This document shows, piece by piece, positions 33,342 through 41,441 of a stretch of 62,374 nt of DNA (position 1 is its first letter; each line of letters begins with the position of its first letter). Source of the DNA: a virus; the IMG/VR virus record IMGVR_UViG_3300007351_000005, positions 1 through 62,374 of that record, one strand, 5' to 3'. The notes below the pieces were generated by a model. The model was not told the origin of the DNA, ran no database searches, and saw only the letters and a list, made by a program, of their open reading frames with translations. Position numbers and translations under genes: made by a program.

Positions 33342-33827
33342 ATGCGGTTCGCCTTGCTCCTGTTCTTAGTCGCCTGCAATTACCACGATGGGTCATGGCC
33401 AGCCGGATCACGGGCCCGCCCTGTGGTCGTCGGCGTAGATCCGAACTTGCTGCCGCGCTGGCATGCAATCGTGAGGAATGCCCTCGCGACATGGGAGATG
33501 AACATCGACTACGACGGACTCTGCCCGATGCCGATCGAGCTAGTCGACTTCGGCGACACCGATACTGATAGCTGCGAGATCCGGCTTGTCAGCGAAGCGG
33601 CGTGGACGCGCGACCCCGGTATGATCGGCGTCGAGCAGAACTGCTACATCGAAATTCGCGGAGATGTGCCAGACGGCAGACAAGCTGCACTCCTTCACGA
33701 GCTCGGTCATGCCATCGGCCTCGAACATGTCGACGATCCGTCGTCGATCATGAACGCGGCCGTCTCGGTCCAAGATCCCAACGCCTGGGATATCTACCGC
33801 GCGCGCGAGCGGCTCGGCTGCGAGTGA
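33342..33827 (+). CDS. Matrixin-like metalloprotease lipoprotein (moron)
   Basis: A 161-residue protein on the strand opposite to the surrounding late genes. Signal sequence FALLLFLVAC with lipobox Cys, then a mature part with HELGHAIGLEH (residues 119-129), the metzincin zinc motif HExxHxxGxxH, and SIMNAAV as Met-turn. -10-like TACACT lies 7 bases before the ATG, so it probably has its own, nearly leaderless promoter. Likely expressed from the prophage to change the host surface or attack competitors; that is inference. Confidence 0.85.
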   Translation: MRFALLLFLVACNYHDGSWPAGSRARPVVVGVDPNLLPRWHAIVRNALATWEMNIDYDGLCPMPIELVDFGDTDTDSCEIRLVSEAAWTRDPGMIGVEQNCYIEIRGDVPDGRQAALLHELGHAIGLEHVDDPSSIMNAAVSVQDPNAWDIYRARERLGCE

Positions 33828-33828
33828 G

Positions 33829-35322
33829 CTATGCGAGCTCGGCGCTCGCGAACACGGAGAGCGACGCGACGACGTTCGTGGTCGGATCGCGGAAGCCCGG
33901 GACGTCGCAACTGATCATCACGGCATCATTCGCCGGGTAGCTGCGCGGGCCGTTGCGGAGCGCGACGTACGGCATGCGCCACCACAGCCCGACCTGGTGG
34001 TTCGCGTGGTACGCATCCCACTTGAGATCGCGGTTGTCGTTGAGCGCCTTCGCCTGATCCCAGTTCGTGAAGTACGCCTCCATCGTCAGGTTCGGCTCGA
34101 ACTTGCCGTAGATCAGATCCTGCGCGCCGATGCTGCCTTGGACCTTGCGCGCCTTCACGTTGTTCTCGAACGACAGCTTGTAGCTGTTCACCTCGCCGAC
34201 GAGCTCGCCGCTCGCCTCGAACAACCGCACCTTCTTCGTGTCGCTCGCGGTATCGATCAGCGCGATCGCCTGCGGTGCGTAGGCCGCTGCGGCACCCGCG
34301 TTGCGATTCGCGACGAGCACCGGATCGCCGATGTTCTTGCCGACGTAGCCGACCGTCGTGACGATCTTCGCCTCGAGCGGCGCGTCGATCTCGAACGTCT
34401 TGACACCGAGCCCCTCCGCGTAGGTGTAGATCGCGGCGTTCGCCGTGCCGGGCCCGAGCTCCTCGAGCTCGCCATGCAGCGACGGCTCGAGATAGTCTGC
34501 GTGGTCGATCGGTACGTTGCGATACCAACGCGAGAAACCGAGGCGGATCGTCTTGGCTGCGCCGTTGTCGGCGCCGGCGACCGTCCACGAGTGATCTTCG
34601 AGCTCGATCAGGTTCGCCGCTATCGACTTGATGAACGCGCGCCCCTGACCGGCGATCGTCGCGAACTGATTCGCCGCGGCGGATCCGCCGATGATGATGC
34701 CCTGACCGACGTTGAGGCCGAGCGTCGTGAAGTTGAGCACCGTCGAGATCAGGTTGTTGCCCGCGTTGATCTGGATGTCGGCCGCGCCGCCCTCGACGCC
34801 GCACACCTCGAGCGTCACGTTCGCGGGAGGCGCCGCTTCAGCGGTGAGGCCGGCCGTCTTGACCTCGGTGCCGATCGATGCCGCGCCGACGACCTTGACG
34901 CCGTTGTTCGCTGCCGTCGCGAACCCGCGCGCGCGAACAAGCAAGCCCTGCGTCAGATCGCCGTTTGCCGGCACGGTGTAGCCGGTCGCGGTGACCGCGG
35001 TCGGGCGATATAGCGATTGCCCTTTGTTGCCGCCGTGCTTCGCGACGCAGCGGAAGATCGGACCCGCGTGGAGGTCGATCCAGTCCTTGTTCAGATCGTG
35101 CGTGAGCTTGGGCTCGACGGTGCGACCGACGAGATCGCCCTTCTCGCGCGACGCATACGTGGAGAGCGGGTCGCGCTCGACGTACGTGTTCTTGCTGTAC
35201 CAGTCGGTGATGCCGCCCGGGTTGACGCCGGTCCGCGTCCACGCGCCGGCGCCCGGGGCCGTACCCCAGGCCGCTTCGGAACCGAGTCGAACGGTGGTCG
35301 CTTCGCTCTTGGCCTTGCCCAT
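33829..35322 (-). CDS. Major tail tube protein
   Basis: A 497-residue protein with the tail-tube opening EATTVRLGSEAAWGTAP and a C-terminal GLWWRMPYVALRNGPRSYPANDAVMISCDVPG as in phage tail tube families of ~300-500 residues. A central domain (~130-270) looks inserted. It lies just upstream of the G/GT chaperone genes. Start chosen at ATG 35322. Confidence 0.75.
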   Translation of the reverse strand: MGKAKSEATTVRLGSEAAWGTAPGAGAWTRTGVNPGGITDWYSKNTYVERDPLSTYASREKGDLVGRTVEPKLTHDLNKDWIDLHAGPIFRCVAKHGGNKGQSLYRPTAVTATGYTVPANGDLTQGLLVRARGFATAANNGVKVVGAASIGTEVKTAGLTAEAAPPANVTLEVCGVEGGAADIQINAGNNLISTVLNFTTLGLNVGQGIIIGGSAAANQFATIAGQGRAFIKSIAANLIELEDHSWTVAGADNGAAKTIRLGFSRWYRNVPIDHADYLEPSLHGELEELGPGTANAAIYTYAEGLGVKTFEIDAPLEAKIVTTVGYVGKNIGDPVLVANRNAGAAAAYAPQAIALIDTASDTKKVRLFEASGELVGEVNSYKLSFENNVKARKVQGSIGAQDLIYGKFEPNLTMEAYFTNWDQAKALNDNRDLKWDAYHANHQVGLWWRMPYVALRNGPRSYPANDAVMISCDVPGFRDPTTNVVASLSVFASAELA

Positions 35323-35352
35323 CTTGGGGACAGGGTCGAATCAGCGACGGAA

Positions 35353-35363
35353 TGGGTCGATTT
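35353..35363 (-). promoter_or_regulatory. Late motif copy 4 (one mismatch)
   Basis: AAATCGACCCA on the minus strand, 30 bp upstream of the tail tube start. A weaker second copy (ATTCGACCCTG) sits at 35332-35342 nearer to the ATG. Confidence 0.5.
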
Positions 35364-35469
35364 CGACGGGCTTGACGCGCGCATTGACGGCCGCTACGGT
35401 GACCTCCGTGAACCTGTCAGCGCGCTCATCGAGTAGCAATCGCTCCTGAAGCGACTCCTCGTGTGCTTT

Positions 35470-35553
35470 GGCAGGTGAGGTGGCCGTTGGTGGCCACGCC
35501 CGTCTCGAAAACGGGATGCCCTTCGGGGTCGGGTTCGACTCCTACGCCTGCCG
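35470..35553 (+). tRNA. tRNA-Ser (anticodon CGA)
   Basis: An 84-nt class II tRNA: acceptor GGCAGGT/GCCTGCC (one G-U), D-like arm GTGGCC/GGCCAC, anticodon arm CCCGT-CTCGAAA-ACGGG with anticodon CGA, variable arm around GCCC-TTCG-GGG, and T-loop TTCGACT. The T-stem is weak (two mismatches) and four bases precede the D-arm. CCA is not encoded. It reads UCG, a frequent codon here. Confidence 0.8.
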
Positions 35554-35558
35554 CGACT

Positions 35559-35644
35559 GGAAGGTAATCTCGCGGTGGCGCGAGCGCCGTTTGCTACACG
35601 GTTGGACCCCGCGAGGGGTTGCGGTTCGACTCCGCTGCCTTCCG
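35559..35644 (+). tRNA. tRNA-Ser (anticodon GCT)
   Basis: An 86-nt class II tRNA five bases after the first: acceptor GGAAGGT/GCCTTCC, D-arm CTCG/CGAG, anticodon arm GCCGT-TTGCTAC-ACGGT with anticodon GCT, variable arm ACCCC-GCGA-GGGGT, T-arm GCGG-TTCGACT-CCGC. No CCA encoded. It lies on the plus strand inside the leftward operon and ends next to the stop of the 26-residue ORF. Confidence 0.85.
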
Positions 35645-35725
35645 CTACTCGAGCGTCCACGTGAACCAGCGGTTACCGCGACGCTCGATCGCGAGCCCGA
35701 GCGCGAAACAGAACGCGACGTTCAT
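35645..35725 (-). CDS. 26-residue conserved-looking peptide
   Basis: MNVAFCFALGLAIERRGNRW and a short tail, overlapping the tail terminator stop by 4 bp. Hydrophobic start then aromatic/basic end. Small phage ORFs of this type occur between tail terminator and tail tube genes. Role unknown. Confidence 0.5.
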   Translation of the reverse strand: MNVAFCFALGLAIERRGNRWFTWTLE

Positions 35726-36126
35726 CGCAGCTCTTCGTATGCGAATGGAATCGTGATCGTACGCATCGCCCAGCGGCCATCGCTCGGCGACTCGCGCGTG
35801 GATCCGGCGTATGTCGTCAGCTCCTCGGCAAGCCGCCTGCCCTCGTAGACGCTGCGCGTCTTGTCGGCGAGCTCGGCCAGCGTCTTCACGCCGACGTTCA
35901 CCGCGCCGAACAGCTGCACGAACACGTAGCCGCGTGACTCGAACTTGCGTCCGCCATCGCTGCCCAGCGTCGCCTGGCGTCGCACCGTGTGCACGAACGA
36001 GACGCGGACGTACGAGTCGGCGCTGTCCGCGATCTCGTTGTCGAACGTGTACGGCACGGCGGACAGTCCCGGCCACGCGTCGATCCATCGCTGGGTGAGC
36101 GCCTCGATCGCCTGCGCCTCGGTCAC
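35722..36126 (-). CDS. Tail terminator protein (DUF4128-like)
   Basis: A 134-residue protein from GTG 36126. The pattern TEAQAIEALTQRWIDAWPGLS...YTFDNE...YVRVSFVHTVRRQ followed by FESRGYVFVQLFGAVNVG fits gpU/DUF4128 tail terminators. Between HK97-gp10-like and tail tube genes, as expected. Confidence 0.7.
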   Translation of the reverse strand: MTEAQAIEALTQRWIDAWPGLSAVPYTFDNEIADSADSYVRVSFVHTVRRQATLGSDGGRKFESRGYVFVQLFGAVNVGVKTLAELADKTRSVYEGRRLAEELTTYAGSTRESPSDGRWAMRTITIPFAYEELR

Positions 36127-36164
36127 GTGAAGAGCGTCGCGCGAGCGGCGGCGTGGGTCGACAT
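36123..36164 (-). CDS. 13-residue coupling ORF
   Basis: ATG at 36164 overlaps the upstream stop (TGATG) and its TGA overlaps the GTG of the tail terminator (GTGA). The product would be MSTHAAARATLFT. It could carry ribosomes from the upstream gene to the terminator gene, which otherwise sits 37 bp away. Confidence 0.35.
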   Translation of the reverse strand: MSTHAAARATLFT

Positions 36165-36646
36165 CACCAGTCGTCGCCGAACGGCGAGTACGCCGCAGCG
36201 AGGTTCTCTGCGCCACTCGCGCCGAGCGAGCTCTGGATCGCCGACGACACGCCCCGGCCGAGCTCGCCGAACTTCTGCTCCGCCTCGAGCAGCGTCTCGG
36301 CGATCGCGCGCTCGACGAAACCGGCGGGCTGCTGCTTCGACCATCCGTCGTTGAGCATCAGGATGTACGGTACGTTGTTCGAGATCCACGCCGGGCCGTC
36401 GCCGAGCTTGTAGCCGATCACCGCGGCCACGCCCGACTCGTGCGCGCCGTCGCCGTCAACGACGCTGGAGTGCGGTGAACCGACGCTCGGGACCCAGTTC
36501 GCGCGCGCGTGGCCGGTGTCTACGGGCGTGCCGCCTCGAGAAGGGTTGCGGCGGAGCCGGCGGTCGATACCGAGCGCGATGAACCGCACGACGTTCTCGG
36601 TCGTGCGCGTCAGCTCGTTGCGGATGCGGTCAGCGATCGCGCCCAC
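36164..36646 (-). CDS. HK97 gp10-like minor tail/head-tail protein
   Basis: A 160-residue protein, N-terminal basic helix (IADRIRNELTRTTENVVRF), then TPVDTGHARANWVPSVG, the TPVDTGxxRxNW motif of HK97 gp10-type head-tail proteins, and YILMLNDGWSKQQPAGFVERAI near the end. Role in tail completion is inferred from family. Confidence 0.8.
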   Translation of the reverse strand: MGAIADRIRNELTRTTENVVRFIALGIDRRLRRNPSRGGTPVDTGHARANWVPSVGSPHSSVVDGDGAHESGVAAVIGYKLGDGPAWISNNVPYILMLNDGWSKQQPAGFVERAIAETLLEAEQKFGELGRGVSSAIQSSLGASGAENLAAAYSPFGDDW

Positions 36647-36905
36647 GACGCCTGCGCTGTTGCGTCGGGGTCTCGACGTCGACGTCGACGTGTGGGCCGG
36701 GGATCACGGCGTGCGCGACGGCGTGCGGCACCACAGCATCCACCTTGTGGTGCAGCCACAGCTGCAGCAGCGCGAGCTCGTCGAATCCGACCTCTCGCCA
36801 CGGGAACGCATCCCCACGCTTGAAGCGACGCGTCCCGCACGGCAGCTCGTCGCATGCCACGATGAACGGCAGCGAGAGATCGAACGGGACGCGCGTGCCG
36901 CTCAC
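36630..36905 (-). CDS. Hypothetical head-tail region protein
   Basis: Encodes 91 residues from GTG 36905. PFIVACDELPCGTRRFKRGDAFPW then a His/Val-rich segment (HHKVDAVVPHAVAHAVIPGPHVDVDVE) which might bind metal. Located directly after the capsid gene. No family recognised. Confidence 0.55.
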   Translation of the reverse strand: MSGTRVPFDLSLPFIVACDELPCGTRRFKRGDAFPWREVGFDELALLQLWLHHKVDAVVPHAVAHAVIPGPHVDVDVETPTQQRRRRGRDR

Positions 36906-36914
36906 CGATCAGCT

Positions 36915-37979
36915 CTAGGTGAGCATGTTCTTCCAGCGAACGCCGGCCGACTTCGTGACGACCTCGAGACCGTAGTACACGTCGATGACGTGCGACCACG
37001 AGCCGCTCGGCCCGGCCTTCTCGTCGCGGAAGCGGCGGATCTGGACGCCCTCGTTGTTCGCGCCCGCGACGCCGCTCCACACCGGGCGGCAGAACGCGGA
37101 CGGCTGCGTGGTGTTCGGATCCATGCCCGCGTCGCCGTCGAACGGGTTGACGTAGAGCAACGACTCCTCTTCGGGGATGATCGCCGTGTTCGTCGGCTTC
37201 AGGGTCGCGTCCGAGGTCATGAGCCCCGTGTTGCGCATCGCCGTGCCGACGAGCACCTGGCGGATGCCGAGCAGGTCCGCGAACTGCTGTTCGGTGGCCT
37301 GCCGCGCCATGCCGATGATCGCGGTGCCGATCGCGCCGCCGGCAACGCCGACGATCTGCGACTTCACCTTCGCGTGGTTGCGGATCTTGTGCCACGCCTT
37401 GTTGCCCAGCGCGAGGCAGATGTCCATCGGGCCGCAGCCCGTACGGATCATCAGCCGACGGATCTCGTCGGTGAACTGCTCGACCGGATCGGCCGCCGCG
37501 TCATCGACGAACAGGCGCGACGGCGTGTCCGTGTCGAGGTTCGCGTCTGCGCCGGCGCCGGTGATCAGGCGCTCCCATGCGCCGTCGACGAAGAACTTGG
37601 CAGACAGGCGCACCTCGAGATTGAGCAGCGCCTTGTAGCCGAGCACCTGCGGAATCCAGATGTCGGGGTTCGTCTCGACGTCTGCGCCCGCCGCTTCGGC
37701 ATCGTTGAGGTCGTAGCCGAGCGACCGCGCGTCGGTCGAGAAGTCCTGCAAGATGCGGCGCCAGCCGCCCTTCGCGGCGGGGGCGTTGGGGCCGCGCGCT
37801 TCCATCTCGTCGCGGTTCAGATCGCCGTCGACGATCACCGGGTACTTGCCCGATGGCTTCAGCACCTTGAGCATCGGGACCATGCGCCGAGCGATGAACT
37901 TCATGTCGCTCTGCATGCGACGAACCGCGACGCCGGTCTGCGGGACGTCGACGTAGAGGCTGCCAAAGAGGGGGTCCAT
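36915..37979 (-). CDS. Major capsid protein
   Basis: A 354-residue protein with the capsid-type middle (DADANLDTDTPSRLF, IRRLMIRTGCGPMDICLALGNKAWHKI) and C-terminal part (SWSHVIDVYYGLEVV). HK97-like fold is inferred from size and place after a decoration gene and protease/scaffold gene. No RBS stronger than GGAG. Confidence 0.8.
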   Translation of the reverse strand: MDPLFGSLYVDVPQTGVAVRRMQSDMKFIARRMVPMLKVLKPSGKYPVIVDGDLNRDEMEARGPNAPAAKGGWRRILQDFSTDARSLGYDLNDAEAAGADVETNPDIWIPQVLGYKALLNLEVRLSAKFFVDGAWERLITGAGADANLDTDTPSRLFVDDAAADPVEQFTDEIRRLMIRTGCGPMDICLALGNKAWHKIRNHAKVKSQIVGVAGGAIGTAIIGMARQATEQQFADLLGIRQVLVGTAMRNTGLMTSDATLKPTNTAIIPEEESLLYVNPFDGDAGMDPNTTQPSAFCRPVWSGVAGANNEGVQIRRFRDEKAGPSGSWSHVIDVYYGLEVVTKSAGVRWKNMLT

Positions 37980-38033
37980 GATCGTGATCTCCGATGAGGG
38001 TTGCTGAGGAAGTCGCTAGAGGAAGAGTTCGCG

Positions 38034-38786
38034 CTAGGCGCGCTTGACGGCGAGGACGGTGACGTGGACGGCGGCGTTGCCGGCTCCGCCGTTGTTGACC
38101 GAGATGCGGAGCGTGCCGCCCGCGGCGATTGTCGCTTGCGCGTCGTCGATCGTCGCCGCGCGCGAGATGACCTTGTCGGCGTCGTTCGTGTCGATCGCGT
38201 CGGTGATCGCATTCGCGCCGTTCTTGACGGTCACGGTGTCGGCCGCGCCGCCCGCACCGCCGCGCTTCTCGACGATGACCTCGAGCACTTCGACCTTCTC
38301 GGCCATCACGACATCGTAGTCGGCGCTCGCTGCGTTGGCGATGTTGCGCGTGAACGCGACGACCGTGCCCGGCGTCGTCTGCGCGCTCGCGACGTTCTGC
38401 GCGCTCGGCGTGCGCGAGTACGGCGGGATCACGCGGATGAACTGCGTGTCTGCCGTGGCGGCGTCCAGCGCGATGCCGTTGACGACGTCGCCGGCCGCGG
38501 CGACTTTCGCCTTGCCGTTCGCGTCGGTCGTGAGCTGGTCGTTGACCGCGATGGCCTCGGCCACTTCGATGAGCATGATGCGGTCGATGTAGAAGTCGAT
38601 CGCGTCGCCGGCGACCGGCGTCTTCTTGTAGTGCGCGCCGATGATGCCGTCAGCGCGTTCGCCGGCGACCGAGCACACGTTGACACCCGTCGCCGTGAAC
38701 TTGCCGAAGCGGAAGAGCTTCGTCGTCAGGTCCGCCGCGGCGGGAAGGCTGACGGGGGTCGATTCGATCTTGGCTTGGGTCGTCAT
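38034..38786 (-). CDS. DUF2190-like capsid decoration protein
   Basis: A 250-residue protein. Residues ~25-110 (FRFGKFTATGVNVC...ADGIIGAHYKKTP...DQLTTDANGKAKVA) match the DUF2190 head-cement pattern. The C-terminal half (~140-250) is an added beta-rich domain ending VTVLAVKRA. It precedes the capsid gene in transcription order. Confidence 0.75.
   Translation of the reverse strand: MTTQAKIESTPVSLPAAADLTTKLFRFGKFTATGVNVCSVAGERADGIIGAHYKKTPVAGDAIDFYIDRIMLIEVAEAIAVNDQLTTDANGKAKVAAAGDVVNGIALDAATADTQFIRVIPPYSRTPSAQNVASAQTTPGTVVAFTRNIANAASADYDVVMAEKVEVLEVIVEKRGGAGGAADTVTVKNGANAITDAIDTNDADKVISRAATIDDAQATIAAGGTLRISVNNGGAGNAAVHVTVLAVKRA
38755..38765 (-). promoter_or_regulatory. Late motif copy 5 (one mismatch, within coding)
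   Basis: GAATCGACCCC on the minus strand, inside codons 7-11 of the decoration protein gene (reads ESTP). It lies just after rather than before the start, so it may be chance or the gene may start later. Confidence 0.3.
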
Positions 38787-38840
38787 CGCTTGGGTCTCCG
38801 GTTGTGGTCAGTGCGGGGAGGGTGTGGATCGGCGCCGCGG

Positions 38841-39536
38841 CTACGCGAGGTGCTTGCCGTACGCGCGGGTCGCGTCGTACTTGCGCTTGAGCGTCTGGCC
38901 CTCGGTCGTGCCGAGGAACTTGACGAGCGCCTCGCCCTCGTCGGCGATCTTGTGCTTCTCGGCGTAGGACTTGACGCCCGCGTTGAAGGCCTCGAGTGTG
39001 TCGGCCGGCTCGGGGTCCGTGCCGCCGGCGCCGGGCGCCTTGCCTTTCGACGCGGCGATCTCGTTCCAGCCCTTGATGGCCGTCAGCGCCTTGTCGATGT
39101 CGGCCTGCGCCGCGCCGCTCTTGCGAAGCGAGCGGACGATCAGGTCGTGTGTCGCGTCGTCGCCGGTGAGCTTGCCGAGATGCGCCTTCGCGATCGAGCG
39201 GACTTCCGCCTTCTCGATCTCGTCCTCGCGCTTCGCGAGCAGGACCGCGTTCGCCTCGTTCTGCTTCGCGAGCTGCAGCGCGAGATCGCCGTCGCGGGTG
39301 CGAACGGCGACCTTGGTCACCTCGCCCGTCCAGATCGGCGCGTCGGCGTCGAGCGCCGCCTTGACGATCGTGTCGCGCTCGGCGTTCGACTTCGCGAGGA
39401 ACGCTTCGGCATCTTCGCCCTTGAGCATGTCGAAGTGCGTCTTGTACGCACCGGACATGTTCGCGATGCGATCGAGGCGCTCGGCGCGCTTGGTGAGGTC
39501 GGCGATCGTGGCCTTGAGGGTTTCGAGATCGTTCAT
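38841..39536 (-). CDS. Putative internal-start scaffold protein
   Basis: In-frame ATG 39536 (MNDLETLKATIADL) preceded by GGAGAAATCC gives a 231-residue helical scaffold, as in lambda C/Nu3. Another in-frame ATG is at 39563. Late motif copy 6 lies 46 bp upstream of ATG 39536. Confidence 0.5.
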   Translation of the reverse strand: MNDLETLKATIADLTKRAERLDRIANMSGAYKTHFDMLKGEDAEAFLAKSNAERDTIVKAALDADAPIWTGEVTKVAVRTRDGDLALQLAKQNEANAVLLAKREDEIEKAEVRSIAKAHLGKLTGDDATHDLIVRSLRKSGAAQADIDKALTAIKGWNEIAASKGKAPGAGGTDPEPADTLEAFNAGVKSYAEKHKIADEGEALVKFLGTTEGQTLKRKYDATRAYGKHLA

Positions 39537-40385
39537 CGTGGATTTCTCCGGGTGTGCGGCCATCTTCGCGGGCGTCTTCTGAGGGGTCGATTTCGATGCG
39601 GCTGGTGCGCGCGCAGCGACGATCACGACGGCGTCCGCGGGCACGACCGCGACGCCGGCTTGGCCCTCGGCGAGCTCGTGCGAGTGGCCGCTGTCGGCGA
39701 GAATGGTCAGCTTGCCGTCCTCGAAGACAATGCCGTGGCTGTGGCTATTGTCGGCGCCGGCAGCAGTGGCGTAGCCAACGTAGAAGCCGCCGCCTTCGTA
39801 GCAGTCGATCTGGTGCTGATGCCCATCGACCTCGTTGGTGTAGAGCATCGCCTTCACCGCCCGGCCTGCGCTCTTGTCGACGGGCACACGCTCGCCGGTG
39901 CCGTCGATCGAGAAGCCGGTGTACTCGCCGCTCTTGAACTTCGCGAACGTCTCGGGCGAGACCTTGAGGCCCGTCGCCCAGCCGTGCTTGCGCGCGGTGA
40001 CGTCCATCGCCTTGTTCGTCTCGGCGTCGAACACCCACGACAGCACCACGCGGCCATCGGCCTCGCGATTGTGGTTGGTGTCCGTCGGTGCGCCGGCCTC
40101 CATGAAGCCGACGACCGTCTTGAGCAGATCCTGCTCCTGGACTTCGTCGCCCTGCAGATCGGTGTACGGGACACCGTCGATGCTCGTGATGATCGACATG
40201 CCGATCACGAGCCCGAGCGACTCGTCCATCTTCGTCACGCGGTAGCTCGCCTTGACGTCGGGCGGCGCACCGTTGCGCTTCGTCAGCACGCAGACGGCCG
40301 GCTCCTGTGCAGGGAAGTCGACGGCGCTGAGGAACTTCAACGACCGGAGCGTGAGCTTGTAGCGGTTCACGAGCCCCAGTCTCAT
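38841..40385 (-). CDS. XkdF-like prohead protease fused to scaffold
   Basis: A 514-residue protein. Residues ~55-165 fit the XkdF/S78-type protease: GLVIGMSIITSIDGVPYTD, DLQGDEV, TDTNHN and GEYTGFSIDG. A His-rich segment (HQHQID, NSHSHG, GHSHEL; ~188-240) follows. From ~285 on it is a helical, charged scaffold-like region. An internal start at 39536 would make the scaffold part alone. Confidence 0.75.
   Translation of the reverse strand: MRLGLVNRYKLTLRSLKFLSAVDFPAQEPAVCVLTKRNGAPPDVKASYRVTKMDESLGLVIGMSIITSIDGVPYTDLQGDEVQEQDLLKTVVGFMEAGAPTDTNHNREADGRVVLSWVFDAETNKAMDVTARKHGWATGLKVSPETFAKFKSGEYTGFSIDGTGERVPVDKSAGRAVKAMLYTNEVDGHQHQIDCYEGGGFYVGYATAAGADNSHSHGIVFEDGKLTILADSGHSHELAEGQAGVAVVPADAVVIVAARAPAASKSTPQKTPAKMAAHPEKSTMNDLETLKATIADLTKRAERLDRIANMSGAYKTHFDMLKGEDAEAFLAKSNAERDTIVKAALDADAPIWTGEVTKVAVRTRDGDLALQLAKQNEANAVLLAKREDEIEKAEVRSIAKAHLGKLTGDDATHDLIVRSLRKSGAAQADIDKALTAIKGWNEIAASKGKAPGAGGTDPEPADTLEAFNAGVKSYAEKHKIADEGEALVKFLGTTEGQTLKRKYDATRAYGKHLA
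39583..39593 (-). promoter_or_regulatory. Late motif copy 6 (AAATCGACCCC, within coding)
   Basis: Perfect copy inside the protease/scaffold gene, encoding KSTP, 19 bp upstream of in-frame ATG 39563 and 46 bp upstream of ATG 39536. Its position ahead of an internal start mirrors the other copies. Confidence 0.5.
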
Positions 40386-40399
40386 GGGCGCCCCGCATA

Positions 40400-40410
40400 G
40401 GGGTCGATTT
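40400..40410 (-). promoter_or_regulatory. Late motif copy 7 (AAATCGACCCC)
   Basis: Perfect copy overlapping the stop of the Mu F-like gene, 14 bp upstream of the protease start. Confidence 0.6.
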
Positions 40411-41342
40411 CACGCCACGAGCGCCGTGCTCAAGCTGCATCGGCATTGCGCGGTATGCGCGACCGGCGCCGCGGGGTCGCCCGGATACCGCAGCCGCGTG
40501 CCGTCGGGCATCACGAAGTCTTCGCCCATCCGCACCTCGACACCATCAAGTGCCTGGTGCTGCTCGCGCGCATCGCGCGTCGCCGGGCCCGCGTTCCAGA
40601 TCCGCACGAGCTGGTCGGCCTTGACGTCGCCGCGCTCGACCGCCTGCCGATACAGCTCCTCCGTTCCCTCATGCGCGGCCCGCAGCGCCTCGGTCCGCGC
40701 GATCACCTCGGCGCGGTAACCAACGTAGTTCGCGCGATACCGCTCGACCATCTTGTCGATCTGCGCGGGCGTGAGCCCGTCGACACGATCGAGCGTGCGG
40801 TTGTACCGATCGTCGTGGAGTTGGCGTCCAGACGCGTCGGCGAACTGCCCGGTCTCGAGCGCGCGTCGGTAGTTGCGGACGTGCTGTTCCTGGGTCGGCG
40901 TGAGCCCGATCGAATCCCTCAGGTCGCGCGCCATCTCGCGAGGGTTCACGCCGCGGCGCATGCCGTCGGTGACGACGTTGCGCGTGATCACGCGCTGCTC
41001 GGCGGTGAAGCCTTGGATCAACTCGTACTGGTTCTGCCGCGCGCGCTGGACGGCACGGGCGTTCGTGCCGTCGAAGCGCACGATCGTGTCGGGAAGCTTC
41101 GTGTCGAGCCATGTCGCCGCGCGCTGGCCCGCCTCGGCAAACGCGGCTTGCAGGTCGTCGGCGAACCGCGCCGCCACGGTCTCGACGTCGGCGACCGCGC
41201 CCGCGTAGTCCTGCGCACCGAGCCTGGCCGTGATCGCGTCGAGGCTGTTCTGGCCGCGCAGCCATTCCGTGATGTCGATCCAGCTGAGCCCGAGCTTGCG
41301 CTCGAGCAGCCGGATCAGGCGCTTCATGTCGCGGTCGCTCAC
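40410..41342 (-). CDS. Mu F-like head morphogenesis protein
   Basis: A 310-residue protein from GTG 41342. RYRANYVGYRAEVIARTEALRAAHEG and the C-terminal RIWNAGPATRDAREQHQALDG...YPGDPAAPVAHTAQCRCSLS are hallmarks of Phage_Mu_F minor head proteins. Follows the portal cluster as usual. Confidence 0.88.
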   Translation of the reverse strand: MSDRDMKRLIRLLERKLGLSWIDITEWLRGQNSLDAITARLGAQDYAGAVADVETVAARFADDLQAAFAEAGQRAATWLDTKLPDTIVRFDGTNARAVQRARQNQYELIQGFTAEQRVITRNVVTDGMRRGVNPREMARDLRDSIGLTPTQEQHVRNYRRALETGQFADASGRQLHDDRYNRTLDRVDGLTPAQIDKMVERYRANYVGYRAEVIARTEALRAAHEGTEELYRQAVERGDVKADQLVRIWNAGPATRDAREQHQALDGVEVRMGEDFVMPDGTRLRYPGDPAAPVAHTAQCRCSLSTALVA

Positions 41343-41441
41343 AGCTCGACTCCGCTCGCTGTTTCATGCAGCGCCCTGTCCGATCGCCGTTGCAGGATCT
41401 CCCTGCACACCATGGCTCGCGGAGTCGAAACCTTCACTGCA
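41343..41441. other. Intergenic stretch with two hairpins
   Basis: CGCTG-TTTCATG-CAGCG (5 bp, 7-base loop) and TGCAGG-ATCTC-CCTGCA (6 bp) lie in the gap between the Mu F-like and head-tail genes. I see no gene. They may affect mRNA stability. Confidence 0.4.

Noticed and set aside
36516-40400. Very long plus-strand open frames opposite capsid, decoration and protease genes
   Set aside because: GC-rich shadow frames; Arg/Asp/Val-rich products without domains, while the minus strand encodes clear virion proteins.
41343-41441. Possible tRNA with anticodon TCA
   Set aside because: One 5-bp/7-base hairpin is present, but no acceptor stem, T-loop or D-arm fits around it.
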